A DNA stretch of 64,000 bases from an uncultured Acidobacteriaceae bacterium (GTDB lineage Bacteria > Acidobacteriota > Terriglobia > Terriglobales > Acidobacteriaceae). Position 1 is the first letter of the stretch. Each line of letters opens with the position of its first letter. A program made the translations under genes and the position numbers. Shown here piece by piece: positions 33,975-42,676 of the stretch. The stretch lies in NCBI GenBank assembly GCA_937879855.1, contig CALFMO010000039.1:1-64000 (forward strand), read 5' to 3'. The notes under the pieces are model-generated. The model saw only the letters and a program-made list of their open reading frames with translations, did no database searches and was not told the origin of the DNA.

Positions 33975-36900
33975 TTGATTAATCAGCTACTAGGCAAAGT
34001 TTTTGGGACCAAGAACGAACGGGTCGTGAAGTCGTTGATGCCCAGGGTCCAGGCGATCAACGCGCTTGAGCCTCAGATGCAGAAGCTCAGCGACGCCGAA
34101 CTGCTCGCCAAAACGGACGAGTTCCGGCAGCGTATTCAGGAGCGGCTCAGCCGCGTTACGAAGAGTCCGCAAGCCGAGGTTGTCGAAGCGGAAGCTAACG
34201 ACGAGCCAGATATCGACGAGCAGAAACAATTTGAAAAAGAACAGTACGATGCTTTGCAGGAAGTCCTCGACGAGATTTTGGAAGAAGCTTTCGCCGTGGT
34301 GCGCGAAGCAGGCAGGCGCGTACTGAACATGCGGCACTTCGACGTGCAGTTGATCGGCGGGATGGTGCTGCACACGGGAACGATTTCGGAAATGAAGACT
34401 GGCGAAGGTAAAACGCTGGTCGCCACGCTTCCCGTATATCTCAACGCGCTGAGCGGTCGCGGTGTGCACGTGGTCACTGTCAACGATTACCTGGCGAAAC
34501 GCGACTCGGAGTGGATGGGGAAGCTGTACCGATTTCTAGGCCTAACGGTCGGGGTGATCGTGCACGATCTCGACGACGATCAGCGTCGCGCTGCTTACGC
34601 CGCCGACGTTACCTACGGCACCAACAACGAGTTTGGTTTCGACTACCTGCGCGACAACATGAAGTTCGACATCCGGGACTGTGTGCAGCGCGGGCACAAC
34701 TACGCGATTGTCGACGAAGTTGATTCCATCCTGATCGATGAAGCGCGTACGCCGCTGATTATTTCGGGCGCCAGCGAGGAGTCGACCGACAAGTATTACA
34801 AAGTCAATCGCATCATCCCCAAGCTTCAGAAGGGCGAGGAGATCGAAGGCCCTCCCGGCGAACCAGCGGAGCTTACCGGCGACTTTGTGGTTGACGAAAA
34901 GCACCGCAACATCACAGTGACCGATGAGGGCTGGGAAAAGGTGGAAGGACTGCTGGGGATTGGCAACATCGCCGATCCTGAGAATTGGCCGCTTAAGCAT
35001 CACGTGGAGACCGCGATCAAGGCGCACGCACTCTATCGCAAAGACGTGGAATACGTAATCAAAGATGGGGAAGTGATCATCGTCGACGAGTTTACCGGAC
35101 GCATGATGCCCGGGCGGCGCTGGTCCGACGGCCTGCATCAGGCAATCGAGGCCAAGGAAGGCGTGAAGATCGAGCGCGAGAATCAGACGCTCGCGACGAT
35201 TACTTTTCAGAATTACTTTCGCATGTTCAAAAAACTGGCCGGCATGACGGGTACGGCGGAAACCGAAGCGGCCGAGTTCGACAACATCTACAAACTGGAT
35301 GTCGTCGTAATCCCGACCAATAAACAGATGCGGCGGCTGGAGCATCCCGATGTGGTTTACCGGACAGAAAAAGAGAAATACTTTGCCGCTGCGGATGAAA
35401 TCGAGCAACTCCACGCCAAGGGCCAGCCTGTGCTTGTCGGCACCACTTCGATTGAGAAATCTGAGCGTCTCTCGGAGTTGCTGAAGAAAAAAGGTCTGAA
35501 AGACCACGTCGTACTGAACGCCAAATTTCACGAGCGCGAAGCTGAAATTGTTGCGCAGGCGGGGCGCAAGGGTCGGATCACGATCGCGACTAACATGGCG
35601 GGCCGCGGCACCGACATTCTGCTCGGCGGTAATCCCGAGTTCATGGCCAAGCAGGAATTGGTGAAGAAGGGAATCGCGCAGCAATTACGCGTGGCACAAG
35701 GCAAAATCGAAGGGCCGCAGGAGGATGGGCAGACTTCCATTTTCTACTACAACGGCAACGAATACACCGTGCCGACCGACAAGTGGACGGATGCTTTGAC
35801 TCGCTACAAAGCGCAAACCGACGTCGAGCACGATGAAGTCGTTGGAGTCGGTGGATTGCATATTCTCGGCACGGAGCGGCACGAGTCGCGGCGCATTGAT
35901 AACCAGCTACGCGGGCGCGCAGGCCGCCAGGGCGATCCGGGTTCTTCACGCTTCTATCTTGCGCTTGAAGATGACCTGATGCGCATCTTCGCCAAGGAGT
36001 GGGTTTCGAACCTGCTGCAGCGATTGGGCATGGAAGAGGGTGTGCCGATCGAATCGAAGTTGATTACTCGCCGCATCGAGACGGCGCAGAAGGCAGTCGA
36101 AGGACAGCACTTCGAATCGCGCAAACATCTACTCGAGTACGACGACGTGATGAACAAGCAGCGCGAGGCTGTTTACGGTCTGCGGCGCCGGCTGCTCGAA
36201 GGGACCGATCAGAAAGATCTCATTCTTGAAGATTACGTTTCGGCCATTCTCGGTGAGTTGCTCGAGGAATACTGCCCGGCCAAGGCGCACGCGGCAGACT
36301 GGAATATCAAGGGACTGAAAGACGCGGTGTTCACCCGCTTCGGCGTTGATTTCCTGGCGGAAGGCGTCAAGGCGGATACGCTGAACCGCCAGGAACTTGG
36401 CGACGCCATTTTCGAGAAGCTCAAAGAGCGCTACGACGCGAAAGAGAAGCTCATTGGGCCCGACGCCATGCGCCATCACGAGCGCATGATCATGTTGAGC
36501 GTGATCGATCAGCAATGGAAAGATCACCTGCTCAGCATGGATCACTTGAAGGAAGGTATTGGGCTGCGCGGCTACGGGCAGCACGATCCTCTGGTGGAGT
36601 ACAAGCGGGAATCGTTCGATATGTTCGAAGCGATGATGCAGCGCTTCCAGGAAGACACGGTTCGCTATCTATACCTGATGCAGATTCTGGAGCGCCCGCC
36701 GGATCAGGGCGCTGCCGGTCCGCCCTCCAGCGCGCCGGTTGGGCGACCACAGGGATCGGACGCGCTCGTTCAGCATGATGGAGACGGCAACGGACGGCGC
36801 CCGTCACGCATGGTTTCCACATCAGCTGACGAGCTCGAAGAAGCCTTCATGCGGCGCAAGCGTCGTGAGCTCGAACAGGCGCGCATGGCCGGAGCCGGAG

Positions 36901-37007
36901 ATACGCAACCGGTGCAGCAAGTCGTGCGTGGGCAGGAAAAAGTTGGGCGGAATGATCCTTGCCCTTGCGGCTCCGGCAAGAAGTACAAGAAGTGCCACGG
37001 CGCGTAA
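33975..37007 (+). CDS. secA: Preprotein translocase ATPase SecA
   Basis: This 1010-residue SecA drives protein export through SecYEG. Visible motifs are Walker A MKTGEGKT (about 140-147), the DEAD-box region VDEVDSILIDEARTPLIISG, TGTAETEAAEF, ATNMAGRGTDI and QLRGRAGRQGDPGSS. The C-terminal zinc tail CPCGSGKKYKKCHG binds SecB or phospholipid. It is somewhat longer than E. coli SecA, with an acidic insertion at about 65-90 and a Gly/Arg-rich linker before the tail. The start codon is TTG at 33975 (MINQLLGKVFGTKNER). It is monocistronic with its own terminator. Confidence 0.97.
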   Translation: MINQLLGKVFGTKNERVVKSLMPRVQAINALEPQMQKLSDAELLAKTDEFRQRIQERLSRVTKSPQAEVVEAEANDEPDIDEQKQFEKEQYDALQEVLDEILEEAFAVVREAGRRVLNMRHFDVQLIGGMVLHTGTISEMKTGEGKTLVATLPVYLNALSGRGVHVVTVNDYLAKRDSEWMGKLYRFLGLTVGVIVHDLDDDQRRAAYAADVTYGTNNEFGFDYLRDNMKFDIRDCVQRGHNYAIVDEVDSILIDEARTPLIISGASEESTDKYYKVNRIIPKLQKGEEIEGPPGEPAELTGDFVVDEKHRNITVTDEGWEKVEGLLGIGNIADPENWPLKHHVETAIKAHALYRKDVEYVIKDGEVIIVDEFTGRMMPGRRWSDGLHQAIEAKEGVKIERENQTLATITFQNYFRMFKKLAGMTGTAETEAAEFDNIYKLDVVVIPTNKQMRRLEHPDVVYRTEKEKYFAAADEIEQLHAKGQPVLVGTTSIEKSERLSELLKKKGLKDHVVLNAKFHEREAEIVAQAGRKGRITIATNMAGRGTDILLGGNPEFMAKQELVKKGIAQQLRVAQGKIEGPQEDGQTSIFYYNGNEYTVPTDKWTDALTRYKAQTDVEHDEVVGVGGLHILGTERHESRRIDNQLRGRAGRQGDPGSSRFYLALEDDLMRIFAKEWVSNLLQRLGMEEGVPIESKLITRRIETAQKAVEGQHFESRKHLLEYDDVMNKQREAVYGLRRRLLEGTDQKDLILEDYVSAILGELLEEYCPAKAHAADWNIKGLKDAVFTRFGVDFLAEGVKADTLNRQELGDAIFEKLKERYDAKEKLIGPDAMRHHERMIMLSVIDQQWKDHLLSMDHLKEGIGLRGYGQHDPLVEYKRESFDMFEAMMQRFQEDTVRYLYLMQILERPPDQGAAGPPSSAPVGRPQGSDALVQHDGDGNGRRPSRMVSTSADELEEAFMRRKRRELEQARMAGAGDTQPVQQVVRGQEKVGRNDPCPCGSGKKYKKCHGA

Positions 37008-37025
37008 GTTTCGCCTAAATCGGGT

Positions 37026-37093
37026 GCCCCATCCTTGTCGCGTTTTTTGCGACAGAGCCTGCCCTGAGCGCAGTCGAAGGGATGGGGCTTTTT
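37026..37093 (+). terminator. Terminator of secA containing a dispersed repeat
   Basis: GCCCCATCC (37026-37034) pairs with GGATGGGGC (37080-37088) and is followed by TTTTT. Between the arms lies GCCTGCCCTGAGCGCAGTCG, a string resembling a repeat common in soil-bacterial genomes. The outer stem plus U-run would end secA transcription. Confidence 0.7.
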
Positions 37094-37106
37094 GACTTTC
37101 GAGCAC

Positions 37107-37664
37107 TCATTTCTTAATTGCCTTGAAGGTCATTTCTTTAGCAGGACTGCCCGTCTCCCGCTTCCATTCGGCGAACAGCGTTGCATAGTTCTTGGTGATG
37201 TAATCCTCTGGCTTCACTCCCAGCTTCTTCGCGGTTGCATCGATCCAGCGCGATGGCCCTTCGATCTCGCAAAAGTTCCCGATTGGCGTTTCGTCGACGA
37301 CCACCTGCCCCTTCTTATCCTCCCACTCGGCGCGAAATTTTTCGTAGCGAAATGACGGTGCATAGCCAAGCGATCGCAGAATCGCATCCATTTTTTTCCC
37401 ATCGCTGACGCCGGTCTCCAGTTCTACCCGGCTGCTGTGACGGCCTCTTTTCGTGCCGCTTTTATGCGTCAGCTTCCACTCCGAGCCGTATTGTCGCAGA
37501 CGTAGCAGTTCCTTCCGCGCACGCAGTACCTCGCCCGGCAGGTCGTAAAGCGTATTCATCTCGCGGGTACGGCGTGTCACTAGTCGAAAACCTGCTGCTC
37601 GTAATCTGCGCGCCAGTTCCCGCAGGTCTGCAACTCGAAATTTAACTTCAACTTCCCGCTTCAT
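37107..37664 (-). CDS. CYTH-domain protein (class IV adenylate cyclase-like)
   Basis: This 185-residue CYTH (CyaB/ThTPase) family protein has the N-terminal ExExK-type motif EVEVKFRV (MKREVEVKFRV). Tunnel residues follow: RLRQYGSEWKLTHKSG, SRVELETGV, YEKFRAEWEDKKGQVVVDETPIGNFCEIEGP. CYTH proteins bind triphosphates with metal and act as triphosphatases or, in class IV, as adenylate cyclases. Which activity applies cannot be told from sequence. It lies 12 bases after the MFS gene on the same strand. Confidence 0.88.
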   Translation of the reverse strand: MKREVEVKFRVADLRELARRLRAAGFRLVTRRTREMNTLYDLPGEVLRARKELLRLRQYGSEWKLTHKSGTKRGRHSSRVELETGVSDGKKMDAILRSLGYAPSFRYEKFRAEWEDKKGQVVVDETPIGNFCEIEGPSRWIDATAKKLGVKPEDYITKNYATLFAEWKRETGSPAKEMTFKAIKK

Positions 37665-37676
37665 GAAGAGAGTGTA

Positions 37677-38999
37677 TTACGGCTGCGAGGATTCCGGCGC
37701 GGGATAGGCAGCGGGGGCGGCTTTCGGGGAATGCTTTTCCCAGTCCACTTCTTTTACCGGACCGACGACAAAGATCCAGCTGAGAGCGCCGATCCAGACG
37801 ACGGCCGCCGCAATCAAGAATGGCCAGTAGAAGTGGCCAGTACGATCCAAGAGAACTCCCGTGAGCTTGGGTGCGACTGCGCCAGCGAAATTTCCCACAA
37901 AATTCTGGACGCCGGTCCAGCGGCCTACCATCCGCGGTCCAGCCAAGGTTTGGGTCATCGCCCAAATGTTACAAGCCGACGCACCCATGAACGCCCCCGC
38001 GAGAGCGAGCACCCACAGAAAAGTTGCGTCCGGCGCGACGGCCGACGCTGCCAGAAAAATTCCCATGCCGGTGTATCCCACAGTTGCCAATGTCTTGCGC
38101 ACGTGTGTCGGAGATCCGCCAGTGGCAATCCATCGGTCCGACAGCTTTCCGAAGACGGTCGACGAGATCGCGAACAAGACATACACGAATCCACCCACCT
38201 TCGCCATCTGAATCATCGAAAGATGGCGCTCGCGAATCAAGTAGAACGGCAGCCATGTCACCAGAAAATACGAGGCGTAGTTAAAGCTAAACTGGCAAAT
38301 GCATGTTCCCCAGGCCGACCGTTGCCGCAGGATGGCGAGAACTCCAGCGCGCTGGTCTGATATGCGAGGAGCATCGGGTGCTCGCCTTGGCATCCAAGCT
38401 ACCCATGGCACCAGCCACAATAGACCTGCCAGGCCCAGAGTCACGAAGAACGGCCGCCATCCGAAGCGGTCAATGAACGTTCCCCCAAGCAGCATGCCGA
38501 CCGCAGGCCCCAGAGCCAGACCGGTAATGATTACGGAGTTGGCGAAGCCGCGGTGGCTCTCCTTGAAGTGGCCGCCGAGAATTTTGCCATAGGCGGGAAA
38601 GGCGACAGATTCTCCTATACCAAGGACGACGCGAATGGCCAGCAGGGCTACAAATCCGTGCAGTATGCCTGTGACAGCCGTCGCGGCGGACCAAATAAAA
38701 AGCCCAATGGCGAAGACCCACTTCACGTCAAAGCGGTCTACCAGCCAGCCGGCGGGGATCTGCAGAAGCGCATACGTGTAAAAAAAGGCGGAAAGCAGAG
38801 TGCCCAATTGCGATGCAGAAATTCCCAGCTCATCTTTGATGAGAGGCGCCGCAATCGAGAGATTGCTGCGATCGATGTAGTTAATGAGAACCGAAAGGCC
38901 CAGGAGAAAAAGGACTCGGTTCATTCTGGGATCACCCGCTGATTGCGACGACTGTGCCATCGGTAACGCGGCTACATCGCGACTGGCGTGGGTATTCAT
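37677..38999 (-). CDS. MFS transporter, anion:cation symporter-like
   Basis: This is a protein of about 440 residues with 12 hydrophobic segments and major facilitator signatures. These are INYIDRSNLSIAAPLIKDELGIS in TM1, GWLVDRFDVKWVF in loop 2-3, and RVVLGIGESVAFPAYGKILGGHF in TM4-5. The pattern matches the ACS family (hexuronate, glucarate and other organic anions). The substrate is unknown. Several in-frame starts exist; I chose ATG 38999, but the start could be 28 codons upstream or at MNRVLFLLGLSV. It is followed at 12 bases by the CYTH gene and diverges from the DUF1569 gene. Confidence 0.85.
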   Translation of the reverse strand: MNTHASRDVAALPMAQSSQSAGDPRMNRVLFLLGLSVLINYIDRSNLSIAAPLIKDELGISASQLGTLLSAFFYTYALLQIPAGWLVDRFDVKWVFAIGLFIWSAATAVTGILHGFVALLAIRVVLGIGESVAFPAYGKILGGHFKESHRGFANSVIITGLALGPAVGMLLGGTFIDRFGWRPFFVTLGLAGLLWLVPWVAWMPRRAPDAPRISDQRAGVLAILRQRSAWGTCICQFSFNYASYFLVTWLPFYLIRERHLSMIQMAKVGGFVYVLFAISSTVFGKLSDRWIATGGSPTHVRKTLATVGYTGMGIFLAASAVAPDATFLWVLALAGAFMGASACNIWAMTQTLAGPRMVGRWTGVQNFVGNFAGAVAPKLTGVLLDRTGHFYWPFLIAAAVVWIGALSWIFVVGPVKEVDWEKHSPKAAPAAYPAPESSQP

Positions 39000-39110
39000 C
39001 ACGGCAAAGCGACCCAATTGTACTCTCTCGCTAGCGGGGTCTTTGGCCGGTTCCCGCCCGAACGCAATGCTATTATTCTCCACAATCCTGAGACCGGCCC
39101 TGGAGGAAGT

Positions 39111-39560
39111 ATGAAGAATTTATTCGAGCAAGACGCGGTTGATGAACTGATCGGGCGCATCGACCAACTGCAGCCAGCGACGCAACGGCTCTGGGGGAAG
39201 ATGGATGTGGCGCAGATGATGGCGCATTGTTCCGCAGCGTTCGATATGGCCTCGGGCCGGCTCAATACACCCCGAAACTTGATTGGCAGATTGATCGGGC
39301 CGCTGGTCAGGCCAATTTATACGAACGAGAAGCCATTTTCGCGAAACAACCCTACGGACCCAAAACTCGTCGTGTCAGATCAGCGCGATTTTCTGCAAGA
39401 GCAGGAGCAACTCAAGCTAAAGCTTCGGCAATTTTACGAAGGTGGAGAGACGCATTGTACGGGGAATCCGCATCCATTCTTTGGCGCCCTCACGCCGCAA
39501 CAGTGGAGTCGAGGCATGTATAAACACACGGATCATCACTTGCGTCAGTTCGGTGTCTAA
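39111..39560 (+). CDS. DUF1569 (DinB-like) family protein
   Basis: This 149-residue protein has LQPATQRLWGKMDVAQMMAHCSAAFDMASG near the start and HPFFGALTPQQWSRGMYKHTDHHLRQFGV at the end. These are typical of DUF1569, a DinB-like four-helix family with a His-based metal site (MAHC and KHTDHHLRQF). The start at 39111 has GGAGGA six bases upstream; the open frame before it is not used. Function is unknown, possibly a metal-dependent thiol transferase-like fold. It converges with the DedA-rhodanese gene. Confidence 0.85.
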   Translation: MKNLFEQDAVDELIGRIDQLQPATQRLWGKMDVAQMMAHCSAAFDMASGRLNTPRNLIGRLIGPLVRPIYTNEKPFSRNNPTDPKLVVSDQRDFLQEQEQLKLKLRQFYEGGETHCTGNPHPFFGALTPQQWSRGMYKHTDHHLRQFGV

Positions 39561-39585
39561 ATCTAGATAAACGCGCGAAGAACTC

Positions 39586-40557
39586 CTACGAAAACGTCGG
39601 TAGCTTGACCAGATCATTCTTGGGTACCGACTCAAGGTGTCCGCCGGCCTTGCGCCAGGCGGTCAAGCCGCCGACGATCACGAACGTGTTGAAGCCTTTT
39701 TCCCGCAGCAGATGCGCCACCCGGGCGCTGGTCGCCTCGCGCGCTCAAGTACAGTAGAGATAAATGTCTTTGTCCTTGGGGAGATTCTTGATCTCCTCCT
39801 CGAGGTTGTTGGGCTCAATGCGGATTGAACCGGCAATGCGCTCGGCTCCGATGTCGTAGTAACCGTGACTGCGCACATCGACGATCAGCACTCGGGCTGC
39901 CTCATCCGAAGCCAGACGCGCGGCCAGTTCCTGGACTTGCACCCGCGGTGTGATGCGATACTTTTTGAACTTGATGAATTGGGCCGTGCGATAAATCGCA
40001 TACACCAGGAGTGCAGCGATGAGGACGATTTCCATGACCCGTCCGGCGGCGTGGAACCCAGTCAAAACGGCTGCGAGAAAGTCGCGCGAAACATATCCCA
40101 CAAGCAGGTAGGTCACGGAGTAAAGCAACGCCCCGAGGAAGTCCAGGCGGAAGAACTGCCAGAACCGCATCTTCATGCTCCCGGCCAGCGGCGCCGCCAT
40201 GGTATTGATCCCAGGTATAAACTTCGCGACCACCAGCGTAAGCTTGCCGCGTTTGTAGAACGATTCGGCCGACCGCAGAATGCAGGTCTCGGGGTTCATA
40301 GAGAGGCGGCAGAGAAAACCAAGCAGGGCCCACCCGGAGTAGCGCCCCATCCAGAATTGTGCCGAGTCGCCGATCAGAAGGGCAACCATGGCTGACAGAA
40401 GCACGGCTGGCCCAGACAAAGTGTGGGATGCGACCCCAGCACCCGCCGCGACCAACGCAATCGCTGCCGGGAAGGGCAGGCCAAGGGCTTCGGCAAACAG
40501 CAAGGCAAACGTCAGTGCGTAGCCCTGGCGCGCCATGATGGACAGCAAATCATGCAT
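39586..40557 (-). CDS. DedA (VTT) membrane protein fused to rhodanese; in-frame TGA, probable selenocysteine
   Basis: If TGA 39747-39745 is read through, this is a 323-residue protein. Residues 1-195 are a DedA/VTT membrane domain (GLPFPAAIALVAAG, AKFIPGINTMAAPLAGSMKM). Residues about 205-313 are a rhodanese domain (VLIVDVRSHGYYDIGAERIAGS). The TGA falls at residue 271 in the active-site loop YCT-U-AREATS, where relatives as I recall have CTC. The frame then stays open to TAG at 39588, encoding AHLLREKGFNT and VGGLTAWRKAGG, the normal rhodanese end. A SECIS-like hairpin starts 16 bases after the TGA. A nonsense mutation or sequencing error remains possible. Without recoding the product stops after residue 270. 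Confidence 0.72.
39714..39728 (-). promoter_or_regulatory. Candidate bacterial SECIS hairpin
   Basis: On the minus strand, GCGCC-CGGGT-GGCGC forms a 5-bp all-GC stem with a 5-base loop whose second base is G. The stem begins 17 bases after the TGA and the loop 22 bases after it. Bacterial SECIS elements lie within the coding region shortly after UGA, with a small apical loop containing G in its first two positions. This site fits, but five base pairs is short and no longer lower stem is obvious. Confidence 0.5.
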
Positions 40558-41095
40558 AAGAGATAGGGAGTCGCCCTTAATTCAGGGAACCTAGTACGGC
40601 CAACTTTTGATTCGTCAGGAACACGAAAGGGTTCAGTATAAACAAAACCGGGCGGATCCGATGTACCGGCGCCCGGTTTCGTTGCACGAGGAGCGAGTCT
40701 CTCAGGAGGACATTCCTCGTTCAGGGTGAGCAAGACAGCGGCTTACACTCGAAGTCTTTCCGGCCCTGTCCGGGCCGGCGCGTCGAAAAACCTAGGCGCC
40801 TTTCGTCTAAAGCTTCGACTGAAGCCGCCCTCTCTCGTTGCTGGTTCATCCGCAGCGGACAGAGCCCTCAGCGACCTGCCTTTCTCAGGTGCTGGGGGGA
40901 GAGGATGGAGGTCGCGTTGTGCGCACCTCATCGCATGCCAGTGCGTCTCGTTAGTCTTCCGCTCCGGCGGACATTCCCACCAACTGGCCGCATTTTGAAA
41001 TTGTTTTGGGAAAAAATCTGTAACATCGGTCACCGATCTTGGTGACGGCCATCAATCGGTTTCAAGGCCCGATTCTGTGCGTGCGCGCACAGGGC
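40558..41095. other. 538-base spacer without a convincing gene
   Basis: The stretch between the DedA-rhodanese and polyprenyl synthase genes holds a hairpin terminator (40645-40679) and GC-rich sequence. It has two related imperfect strings: GAGGACATTCCTCGTTCAGG near 40707 and GGCGGACATTCCCACC near 40972. Short open frames on both strands (up to 96 codons) have no recognisable domain and atypical composition, and I do not call them. Confidence 0.6.
40645..40679 (-). terminator. Hairpin terminator downstream of the polyprenyl synthase gene
   Basis: AAACCGGGCG (40645-40654) pairs with CGCCCGGTTT (40670-40679). On the minus strand the stem is followed by TTTTGTTTATACTG, a usable U-rich tail. 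It separates the minus-strand synthase transcript from the DedA-rhodanese gene. Confidence 0.6.
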
Positions 41096-42085
41096 TTACT
41101 TCTCTCTTGCGACTACAAACTCCGGCGCCCAAAGCAAGGCGCGTTTGATTTCAGAATCCGGGAACGTGCAAATCGATTTCTGCGCCGATTCTGCATAGTG
41201 CGCCGCCCGAGCACTTGCGGCGTCGAGCGATCCATAGCGCTGCAAAATTTCCAGAATCTCAGCATGACTTACGCCATTAAAGGCCCCGTGCTGCAGCACC
41301 GTCTCGATTTTCAAACGCTCTTGCGGAGTGCAGCGCTCAACTGCATGGATCACCGCCATCGTCGCCTTACCCTCACGCAGATCGCTCGCGACTGGCTTGC
41401 CCAGCACGTCTTCGGACGCGGTTAAATCAAGGACGTCGTCGACAATCTGAAATGCCATGCCCAAGTCGTGTCCGTAACGGCCGAGTGCCGCCTCTTGCTC
41501 GGCACTGGCGTTGCCAAGAATTCCCCCCAATCGCATGCATACAGAAAACAGACACGCGGTCTTGCGGAAGATAAGATCGAAGTGCTCATCGAGAGTGATG
41601 AGGTGCCCCAACTTTTCCATCTGCAGCAGTTCGCCCTCGACCATCTGTTGGGTAAGTTCGATGAGGGTGTCGAGAATGCGGAAGTTCCGCTCCTGCACCG
41701 CGATCTTGAAGGCCTGCATGTAGAGCCAGTCGCCGGCCAAAACGCACTTCGAATTTCCCCACTGCGTATTGGCGGCGGGTCGTCCACGGCGGGTCTTGGC
41801 TTCATCGATAATGTCGTCATGCACCAGCGTTGCGGTATGGATGATCTCGACAACGGCACCCAACCGGACCGCGCCCTGCCCTTGATAGTCGAGCAATTTC
41901 GCAGCAAGCAGTAACATCGCTGGTCGGATTCTCTTGCCGCCGCCCGCGCGCAAGTATTCGCCAATCTCGGTGATCGCTTGCACGCCCGAAACCGTGTCGC
42001 GGCCGAACTCGCCTTCCAAGGCGGCGAGATCGTCCCGCAACAGATCGAATACTTCTCTTCCGTTAATGGCGGTCGATGCGCTCAA
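41096..42085 (-). CDS. Polyprenyl diphosphate synthase (trans type, IspB-like)
   Basis: This 329-residue synthase extends allylic diphosphates with isopentenyl diphosphate, making the side chain of menaquinone or ubiquinone. Both aspartate-rich motifs are present: LVHDDIIDEAKTRRG (first, DDxxD) and FQIVDDVLDLT (second). GGGKRIRPAMLLL is the substrate-binding signature. The length and pattern suggest an octaprenyl/heptaprenyl-type enzyme, but chain length cannot be read by eye. The start codon is TTG at 42085. The sequence just before it is a CACAGAG-type repeat whose AGAGGAA lies close to the start. Confidence 0.9.
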   Translation of the reverse strand: MSASTAINGREVFDLLRDDLAALEGEFGRDTVSGVQAITEIGEYLRAGGGKRIRPAMLLLAAKLLDYQGQGAVRLGAVVEIIHTATLVHDDIIDEAKTRRGRPAANTQWGNSKCVLAGDWLYMQAFKIAVQERNFRILDTLIELTQQMVEGELLQMEKLGHLITLDEHFDLIFRKTACLFSVCMRLGGILGNASAEQEAALGRYGHDLGMAFQIVDDVLDLTASEDVLGKPVASDLREGKATMAVIHAVERCTPQERLKIETVLQHGAFNGVSHAEILEILQRYGSLDAASARAAHYAESAQKSICTFPDSEIKRALLWAPEFVVAREK

Positions 42086-42087
42086 TT

Positions 42088-42107
42088 CCTCTGTGCTCTC
42101 TGTGGTT
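42088..42107. repeat. CACAGAG-type repeat at the polyprenyl synthase start
   Basis: Minus-strand AACCACAGAGAGCACAGAGG lies immediately before the TTG start of the synthase and resembles the CACAGAG units inside argS (48720-48768). It contributes the only purine-rich stretch near the start. Confidence 0.5.
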
Positions 42108-42120
42108 GAGCTTTCTCGAT

Positions 42121-42615
42121 CTAGTTCGTGCGGTAATTCGTAAATTGCAAGTCAATCCCAAAGTCGTGCGCTTTCAGCAGGGCAATGGTTTCCTGCAGCG
42201 TATCGCGGTCTTTGCTGCTGATCCGCACAAGGTCACCTTGAATCGAGGCTTGCGCCTTCTTCTTCGAGTCCTTTATCAACTTCACGATCTCACGAGCTTT
42301 CTCGATGGCGATGCCTTGCTGCATGGTGACGCGTCGCTTGGCGGTTCCCCCAGCTGCCGGCTCGACAGGTCCGTAGGTCAGGCCTTTGAGCGAGACTCCG
42401 CGTTTCACCAGTTTCTGCTGCAGAATGTCATTGACGGCCTTCAACTTGTACTCGTCGGCGGAGTGCAGCACGATCGCGTCCTTCTCCAGTTCGATATTCG
42501 ACTTCGAATCCTTTAGGTCGAAACGCGTATGGATCTCCTTGAGCGCCTGCTGGATGGCGTTCGATACCTCGTTCAGATCGATTTTGCTGACCACATCGAA
42601 GCTGTTATCGGGCAT
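42121..42615 (-). CDS. yajQ: YajQ family cyclic-di-GMP/nucleotide-binding protein
   Basis: This 164-residue protein has the YajQ signature MPDNSFDVVSKIDLNEVSNAIQQA. The two ferredoxin-like repeats contain EIHTRFDLKDSKSNIEL and GIAIEKAREIVKLIKDSKKKAQASIQGDLVRISSKDRDTLQ. It ends with ALLKAHDFGIDLQFTNYR, also typical. YajQ proteins bind nucleotides, and some bind cyclic di-GMP and act as transcription co-regulators (the Xanthomonas homologue). The length is normal. It lies just upstream of the polyprenyl synthase on the same strand. Confidence 0.95.
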   Translation of the reverse strand: MPDNSFDVVSKIDLNEVSNAIQQALKEIHTRFDLKDSKSNIELEKDAIVLHSADEYKLKAVNDILQQKLVKRGVSLKGLTYGPVEPAAGGTAKRRVTMQQGIAIEKAREIVKLIKDSKKKAQASIQGDLVRISSKDRDTLQETIALLKAHDFGIDLQFTNYRTN

Positions 42616-42676
42616 ACATTTCTAATCTTTCTGAAATAAAGGAATCTAACTTTTGAGAGTATCAGAAGTGGGGCTT

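Noticed and set aside
34542..35684. 380-codon frame on the minus strand within secA
   Set aside because: secA carries every family motif through this region; the opposite frame is open because of codon composition.
39586..39747. Reading the DedA-rhodanese TGA as a plain nonsense mutation making a pseudogene
   Set aside because: Not excluded, but the downstream frame shows no other stop or shift, matches rhodanese closely, and a SECIS-like hairpin follows; recoding explains more.
40743..41033. 96-codon minus-strand frame in the spacer before the DedA-rhodanese gene
   Set aside because: It lacks a recognisable domain, is rich in Pro/Arg/Glu with repeat-like ECPPER strings shared by an adjacent frame, and has no good ribosome binding site.
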